From: an uncultured Eubacteriales bacterium
GTDB lineage: Bacteria; Bacillota; Clostridia; Oscillospirales; Acutalibacteraceae
Reading direction: 5' to 3'
Assembly (NCBI GenBank): GCA_934463035.1
Contig: CAKSIG010000003.1
Location: 1-64,000 of the forward strand
Length of the DNA stretch: 64,000 nucleotides
Positions within the stretch are counted from its first letter, which is position 1. Each line of letters opens with the position of its first letter. Made by a program: the position numbers and the translations under genes. Shown piece by piece: positions 59,837 through 64,000 of this stretch. The notes below the pieces were generated by a model that did no database searches, was not told where the DNA came from, and saw nothing but the letters and a program-made list of their open reading frames with translations.

Positions 59837-62800
59837 ATGCGACAAAAACTTTTGGCTTTATTGCTGACGGTAACGATGCTTTTCTCGATGAGTGCCGCTG
59901 CCATATCGGCGTTTGCGGTATCCAATCCAACGATTTCTCTTGAGAAAAAGAAAGCTTATGCCGGCGACGAAGTCTCAATTGCAGTGTCAATTGAAAACAA
60001 TCCGGGTATTTGGGGTATGGATTTGCGAATATCGTATGATAAAACCGCAATGACACTGACAAGCGTTGAAAACGGGAATTTCTATCAGAATTCCGAGTGG
60101 ACAAAAGGAAACCTGAATGCGGATATATATACGCTTTCCTACGAGGCGGGTGGTTTGGAAAACATTTCAACTGCTGCAGGCACTCTTGCAACGCTGAATT
60201 TCAAAATCAATGAAAACGCTGTGCCGGGAACATATGAAATCAAAGCTGGATATACTGCCGGAGATATTATCAACATTTCATTCGACGAAATTGCGTTTGA
60301 TATTTCAAACGGGAGTGTAACGGTAGAAAACAAGCCCGTTCCTGTAACCGGCATTGCACTGGACAGAGAAACGGCAAGCATCGGAACCGGCGAAACCCTG
60401 ACGCTGACACCGATATTCTCCCCCGAAACAGCAACGAATAAAAATGTAACTTGGTCGAGCAGCGATAAGACCGTTGCAACCGTTGAAAACGGCATTGTAA
60501 CACCTCTTAAAAAGGGTACAACAACTATTACGGTTACTACCGAGGACGGCGGTTTCAGTGCATCCTGCCTTGTGACAGTTAACTGCTCGCATCTGAACAC
60601 AACAGATGTTCCTGCCGAAGACTCTACCTGCATTAAGCACGGTCATAAAGCATATACCGTTTGTAATGATTGCGGTGAGGTCACACAGGGTTCCAACAGT
60701 GAATTACCGCTCGGCGATCATATCGGTGGTACGGCAACCTGTGTAAAGAAAGCAGTTTGCGATGTCTGCCATAAAGAGTACGGCAATCTTGCAGCCCACA
60801 AATACGGCGAAACAGTAAAGGCGGATTATTTGAAAACTGCTGCCACCTGCGGCAGCAAGGCGGTTTACTACAAGAGCTGCGACGTATGCGGTATACAAAG
60901 CGAAGAAACCTTTGAAACAGGCGATTATGATTATACCAACCATATCGGCGAGACTTATCTGAAAAATCAGAAAGAAGCAACCTGTTACAATGAAGGCTAC
61001 ACCGGTGATACCTACTGCAGAACTTGTGACCGAGAAATCAGCAAAGGTCAGCCTATCGCTAAAAACGCTCACAATCCGGCTTCCGTTTGGACAACCGATG
61101 AAACAAGCCACTGGAAAGAGTGTCAGACGGTCGGCTGCGGCAATATTATTGATAAAGCAGCCCACTCCGGCGGCGAAGCTACCTGTGTGAACAAGGCAAT
61201 CTGCTCTGTGTGCAAGGTAGAATACGGTGCAATTGATCCTTCCAACCATAAGCACACCGAAGTGCGTGATGCCAAAGATGCCACCTGCTGTGAAAAAGGC
61301 TACACCGGCGATACTTGGTGTACTGATTGCAACACCAAGATTTCCTCAGGCAGTGATATTCCTGAGACCGGCAAGCATACCGATGCTGACGGCAAATGGG
61401 AAACAGACGGCAAGAATCATTGGCATACCTGCTATTTCGGCACAAAGTTTGATTTAACCGCTCATAGCGGCGGAGAGGCTACTTGTATTCACAAAGCCGT
61501 CTGCACAGTTTGTCAAACAGCTTACGGTACAGTGAACGCCTCCAATCATAAAGGCACAACTTATCTGAAAGATCAAAAAGAACCGTCCTGCTATGAGGAA
61601 GGCTATACCGGCGATACCTATTGCAGCGATTGTAATGTAAAAATCAAAGACGGTCAGTCCATTGCAAAAAGCGCACATAGTCCCGCCTCTGTTTGGACAA
61701 CTGACGAAACCGATCACTGGAAGGAGTGCCAGACCGTTGGTTGCGGCAATATCATTGATAAAGCACCTCACTCCGGCGGTGAAGCAACCTGCGTAAACAA
61801 GGCTGTTTGCTCCGTTTGCAACGTTGCCTATGGAGAAGTTAATCCTTCAAACCATAAGCACACCGAAGTACGTAACGCAAAAGACGCTACCTGTTGTGAA
61901 AGCGGGTATACCGGTGACACTTGGTGCATCGATTGTGATACTAAGATTTCTTCCGGCAGTGATATTCCTGCCACCGGCAAGCATACTGATGCTGACGGCA
62001 AATGGGAAACAGACGGCACAAATCATTGGCATACTTGCTACTTTGGCACAAAGTTTGATGTCACTGCCCATACCGGTGGTGAAGCCACTTGCAAAAAGCA
62101 AGCAGAATGCACAGTGTGCGGGCATTCCTACGGCGAACTTGATTCAAATAATCATAAAGGCACAACCTATGTAAAGGATCAAAAGGAAGCTTCCTGCTAC
62201 GAAGAAGGCTATACCGGCGATACCTATTGCAGCGATTGTAATGTAAAAATCAAAGACGGTCAGTCCATTGCAAAAAGCGCACATAATCCCGCTTCTGTTT
62301 GGACAACCGACGAAACCGACCATTGGAAAGAGTGTCAGATGGTCGGCTGTGGTAATATCATTGATAAAGCACCCCACAACGGCGGTGAAGCAACCTGTGT
62401 AAAGAAAGCAATTTGTTCCGTTTGCAATGCTGAATACGGCAATTTGAATGCCTCTAATCATAAGCATACTGAATTGCGGGATGTAAAAGCAGCTACCGAG
62501 CAAGAAAAGGGTTATACCGGAGATACTTGGTGTCTGGATTGCAATAAGAAAATTGCAGAAGGCACGGAGGTTGATAAACTTACGCATCAGCCGAAGCTGG
62601 TGGAAGCAAAAGAAGCTACCGTTACGGAGCAAGGCAATATTCAGTATTACCACTGCGAAAATTGCGGTAAATACTTTGCAGATGCAAACGGCACGAAAGA
62701 AATCAGCTTTGAAGAAACTGTAATTAAAAAGCTTCCGCCGGAAATCATCGAAGGCAACAACGCAGTTGTAACCAAGAGCGAAAAGAAAGCTTTGTCTTTC

Positions 62801-63133
62801 CGTTCCAATGCGGCATTTGCCGATTTCATTCGTGTAGAGCTTGACGGCAAAACTCTTGACGAAAAGAACTATTCGAAAGAAGAAGGCAGCATTATAGTCA
62901 CTCTGAACGCAGAATTTGTTTCTACCTTATCTGTGGGTGAACATACCATAGGAATTGTTTCGGAAAGCGGAACTGCAACAGCTAAGTTCACCGTGAAAGC
63001 AAACGGCGGATCTGCTGAATCTCCCAAGACGGGTGATGACAACAATATTGTTATTTGGAGTCTTATAGCGGTTCTTTCTCTTGTAGGTCTCAGTGCTACT
63101 GTAGTAACTTCAAAGAAAAAGCGAGTAAGATAA
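59837..63133 (+). CDS. SPKTGD-anchored surface protein with cohesin-like domain and long Cys-rich tandem repeats
   Basis: A 1098-residue cell-wall protein. Signal peptide about 1-28 (LLALLLTVTMLFSM). One cohesin-like domain (about 31-165, NNPGIWGMDLRISYD), one Big_2 Ig-like domain (about 167-250), and a Cys-rich region (251-942) built from a 202-residue tandem unit with repeated GYTGDTWC, CxxC, HWHTC and GGEATC motifs. A short beta domain (about 970-1055) precedes the anchor: SPKTGD at 1062-1067, a membrane segment and KKKRVR. It is the only wall-anchored member of the operon, so it may hold the dockerin-bearing products of the two upstream genes. ATG 59837 follows AAAAGGAGG. Confidence 0.9.
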   Translation: MRQKLLALLLTVTMLFSMSAAAISAFAVSNPTISLEKKKAYAGDEVSIAVSIENNPGIWGMDLRISYDKTAMTLTSVENGNFYQNSEWTKGNLNADIYTLSYEAGGLENISTAAGTLATLNFKINENAVPGTYEIKAGYTAGDIINISFDEIAFDISNGSVTVENKPVPVTGIALDRETASIGTGETLTLTPIFSPETATNKNVTWSSSDKTVATVENGIVTPLKKGTTTITVTTEDGGFSASCLVTVNCSHLNTTDVPAEDSTCIKHGHKAYTVCNDCGEVTQGSNSELPLGDHIGGTATCVKKAVCDVCHKEYGNLAAHKYGETVKADYLKTAATCGSKAVYYKSCDVCGIQSEETFETGDYDYTNHIGETYLKNQKEATCYNEGYTGDTYCRTCDREISKGQPIAKNAHNPASVWTTDETSHWKECQTVGCGNIIDKAAHSGGEATCVNKAICSVCKVEYGAIDPSNHKHTEVRDAKDATCCEKGYTGDTWCTDCNTKISSGSDIPETGKHTDADGKWETDGKNHWHTCYFGTKFDLTAHSGGEATCIHKAVCTVCQTAYGTVNASNHKGTTYLKDQKEPSCYEEGYTGDTYCSDCNVKIKDGQSIAKSAHSPASVWTTDETDHWKECQTVGCGNIIDKAPHSGGEATCVNKAVCSVCNVAYGEVNPSNHKHTEVRNAKDATCCESGYTGDTWCIDCDTKISSGSDIPATGKHTDADGKWETDGTNHWHTCYFGTKFDVTAHTGGEATCKKQAECTVCGHSYGELDSNNHKGTTYVKDQKEASCYEEGYTGDTYCSDCNVKIKDGQSIAKSAHNPASVWTTDETDHWKECQMVGCGNIIDKAPHNGGEATCVKKAICSVCNAEYGNLNASNHKHTELRDVKAATEQEKGYTGDTWCLDCNKKIAEGTEVDKLTHQPKLVEAKEATVTEQGNIQYYHCENCGKYFADANGTKEISFEETVIKKLPPEIIEGNNAVVTKSEKKALSFRSNAAFADFIRVELDGKTLDEKNYSKEEGSIIVTLNAEFVSTLSVGEHTIGIVSESGTATAKFTVKANGGSAESPKTGDDNNIVIWSLIAVLSLVGLSATVVTSKKKRVR
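60941..62577 (+). repeat. 606-bp tandem repeat in the anchored surface gene
   Basis: Matching landmarks recur at 60941, 61547 and 62153, and a second set at 61247, 61853 and 62459, giving an exact period of 606 bases (202 codons) over about 2.7 units. Drift is modest within the units and the reading frame is kept. Confidence 0.9.
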
Positions 63134-63137
63134 AACT

Positions 63138-63177
63138 AAAGGCGGCGGCAACGTGTTTCTACGCTGTCGTCGCCTTT
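63138..63177. terminator. Long imperfect hairpin after the anchored protein gene
   Basis: AAAGGCGGCGGCAACG pairs with the CGCTGTCGTCGCCTTT side through about 15 pairs (two G-T, one mismatch). No T-run follows, so it may attenuate or protect the transcript rather than stop it. Confidence 0.5.
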
Positions 63178-63193
63178 GCTTAGGGGGATTTCT

Positions 63194-63616
63194 ATGGCAG
63201 AACAATATACAAACAGAGCCTACGGCAGCAAACATACTTCTGCGAGAAAAAGACGCCGTAAAAGAAGTAATATCGGTAAAAAAACAGCATTGATTATTAC
63301 GATAACTGTCATCATTGCGGCAGTCATAATCCTGATTGGTATGCAGATTGGTAAAAAGCCAAATGTGTTAGTCGGTACTTGGGTGTATGATGAGCATACG
63401 CAGTATATTTTTGAAAAAAGCGGCAAGGGTAAATTACTTGCCGATGATGTGGTGTATGACTATATATACTCTGTCAAGGGCGATAGGCTTATTATAGACT
63501 TCACGAAAGATATTGTCCGTGACTGTGAATATACATTTACAACCGATAACTGTATTTTGACTCTTGTAGGCGGTAGCGGAACAGATGGCGGAAGTTATAA
63601 ATTAAAACGAAAATAA
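63194..63616 (+). CDS. Small membrane protein with DUF5640-like C-terminal domain
   Basis: A 140-residue protein with a very basic cytoplasmic start (KRRRKRSNIGKK, about 18-32), one membrane helix (LIITITVIIAAVIILIGM, about 34-51), and an outside domain of about 85 residues. The domain begins LVGTWVYDEHTQYIFEKSGKGKL and continues with the alternating strands seen in DUF5640/lipocalin-like GTW domains of Clostridia (YSVKGDRLIIDF, YTFTTDNCILTLVGG). Function is unknown. The start is ATG 63194 with GGGGGA 5 bases upstream. It is the last gene of the surface operon and is followed by a good terminator. Confidence 0.78.
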   Translation: MAEQYTNRAYGSKHTSARKRRRKRSNIGKKTALIITITVIIAAVIILIGMQIGKKPNVLVGTWVYDEHTQYIFEKSGKGKLLADDVVYDYIYSVKGDRLIIDFTKDIVRDCEYTFTTDNCILTLVGGSGTDGGSYKLKRK

Positions 63617-63622
63617 AAACAA

Positions 63623-63660
63623 AGGGTATGCGGCTCAATACTGCATACCCTCTATTTTTA
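63623..63660. terminator. Terminator ending the surface operon
   Basis: A 9-bp stem AGGGTATGC/GCATACCCT with an 11-base loop, followed by CTATTTTTA. It lies between the converging DUF5640 and TnpV genes and may serve both. Confidence 0.8.
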
Positions 63661-64000
63661 TATAAAAATAATTTCACTGTTTACAATCTCAATAGCTCGA
63701 TTTCGTATGCTGTTCATTCTGCCGACCCACACCATTTGGTTATCAGCTTTCAACTGCTCGGTAATGCCCTCCGTTGTTGCCATCTGCTTTATCAGCCATT
63801 CAAACATTTCCTCAGCCTGTCGGTCAATATCCGCAAGGTAGTCGTTTAATTTGCCGCTTGTCAGCAAATTGGCATAGAGCACTTTGCGGTGATTTTTTAG
63901 ATAATGAAGATGCCGCTGTCCCCATATCCCGATTGGTTTTTGTTCTTCATCCGGCTCATCATCTCCGGCGATAAGGTAATAATCACCGACCAACTCATAT
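63658..64000 (-). CDS. TnpV-family transposon protein, N-terminus beyond the window
   Basis: At least 113 residues on the minus strand, open to the window edge; the visible sequence begins YELVGDYYLI, so the true start lies past 64000. The family pattern is clear: GIWGQRHLHYLKNHRKVLY, NLLTSGKLNDYLADIDRQAEEMF, IKQMATTEGITEQLKADNQM and VGRMNSIRNRAIEIV. TnpV proteins are small, of unknown function, and are carried by Tn4451-like and related Firmicutes elements. Its presence, with a TnpW-like gene at the other end, argues that mobile DNA continues through the surface operon and past the right edge. Confidence 0.88.
   Translation of the reverse strand, partial: YELVGDYYLIAGDDEPDEEQKPIGIWGQRHLHYLKNHRKVLYANLLTSGKLNDYLADIDRQAEEMFEWLIKQMATTEGITEQLKADNQMVWVGRMNSIRNRAIEIVNSEIIFI

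Larger units (their letters stand above)
38290..64000. mobile_element. Integrated mobilizable element with plasmid-like maintenance genes; right end not seen
   Basis: A gene set foreign to the surrounding core begins right after htrA: large serine recombinase, TnpW-like protein, ParB, relaxase, MobC, ParR, ParM, Cys-rich VLP protein, a polymerase-like operon, a tyrosine recombinase and surface cargo, with a TnpV-family gene at the window edge. TnpW and TnpV are families named from Tn4451/Tn5397-type elements. No coupling protein, VirB4 or pilus gene is present, so it looks mobilizable rather than self-conjugative. The left boundary is placed in the 95-base gap after htrA. The right boundary lies outside the window or is unrecognised, and two nested elements are also possible. 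Confidence 0.62.

Noticed and set aside
60941..62577. CRISPR-like spaced repeats
   Set aside because: The repeats are 606 bases long, in frame and protein-coding. No cas genes are present in the window.

Overview
The window reads as chromosome of an anaerobic, low-to-moderate GC Clostridia, most likely an Oscillospirales/Ruminococcaceae-type gut bacterium. Supporting signs are many TTG and GTG starts, strong AGGAGG-type ribosome sites, a BofA homologue (sporulating lineage), AddAB rather than RecBCD, electron-bifurcating NfnAB, fermentative dehydrogenases, and dockerin, cohesin-like and SPKTG-anchored secreted proteins. The species cannot be fixed from sequence reading alone. No rRNA, tRNA or CRISPR array was seen.

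Region 1 (1-38.28 kb) is core chromosome, mostly on the + strand. It holds a GH9 glycosidase without a signal peptide, mnmA, a LUD protein, a D,D-carboxypeptidase, pgi, DUF177-rpmF, der-plsY-gpsA, rpmB, an MFS transporter, dCMP deaminase and thiamine pyrophosphokinase. These are followed by a small SPKTG-anchored protein, bofA, a convergent XRE regulator, a small cohesin-dockerin protein, addB-addA, an iron alcohol dehydrogenase and nfnA-nfnB. The minus-strand group is ruvX, a histidine phosphatase and a D-2-hydroxyacid dehydrogenase. Next come efp and an acidic zinc-ribbon protein, PAP2-ispD-ispF, a DUF4830 protein, rsuA, a stand-alone sugar ABC ATPase (msmX/ugpC type), and a response regulator-histidine kinase-HtrA operon. 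Promoters and hairpin terminators punctuate these units clearly.

Region 2 (about 38.3-48.8 kb) is a mobilizable element inserted behind htrA. On the minus strand lie a large serine recombinase, a TnpW-like protein, ParB, a MobA-type relaxase, MobC, a hairpin-rich oriT candidate, ParR, ParM and a Cys-rich VLP protein. There are no conjugation-pore genes, so it would need a helper. Diverging from these, behind a near-consensus promoter and inverted repeats, is a two-gene operon. Its first gene encodes a 1007-residue protein with both signature segments of the eukaryotic-type RNA-dependent RNA polymerase/YonO two-barrel polymerase family, including a DFDGD catalytic motif. The second gene, overlapping it by 4 bp, encodes a 279-residue protein of no recognised family. 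This is the most unusual system in the window.

Region 3 (48.9-64 kb) is AT-richer cargo. A tyrosine recombinase and a DUF2971 protein come first, then a compact surface operon: a 2057-residue BspA-type leucine-rich-repeat protein ending in a dockerin; a protein with three cohesin-like domains, Cys-rich repeats and a dockerin; an SPKTGD-anchored protein with one cohesin-like domain and a 606-bp tandem repeat; and a small membrane protein. A TnpV-family gene runs off the right edge, so the mobile element probably continues beyond the window. The surface genes look like a self-contained cell-wall assembly in which an anchored cohesin-like protein could hold dockerin-bearing partners, but no pairing can be proven from sequence.
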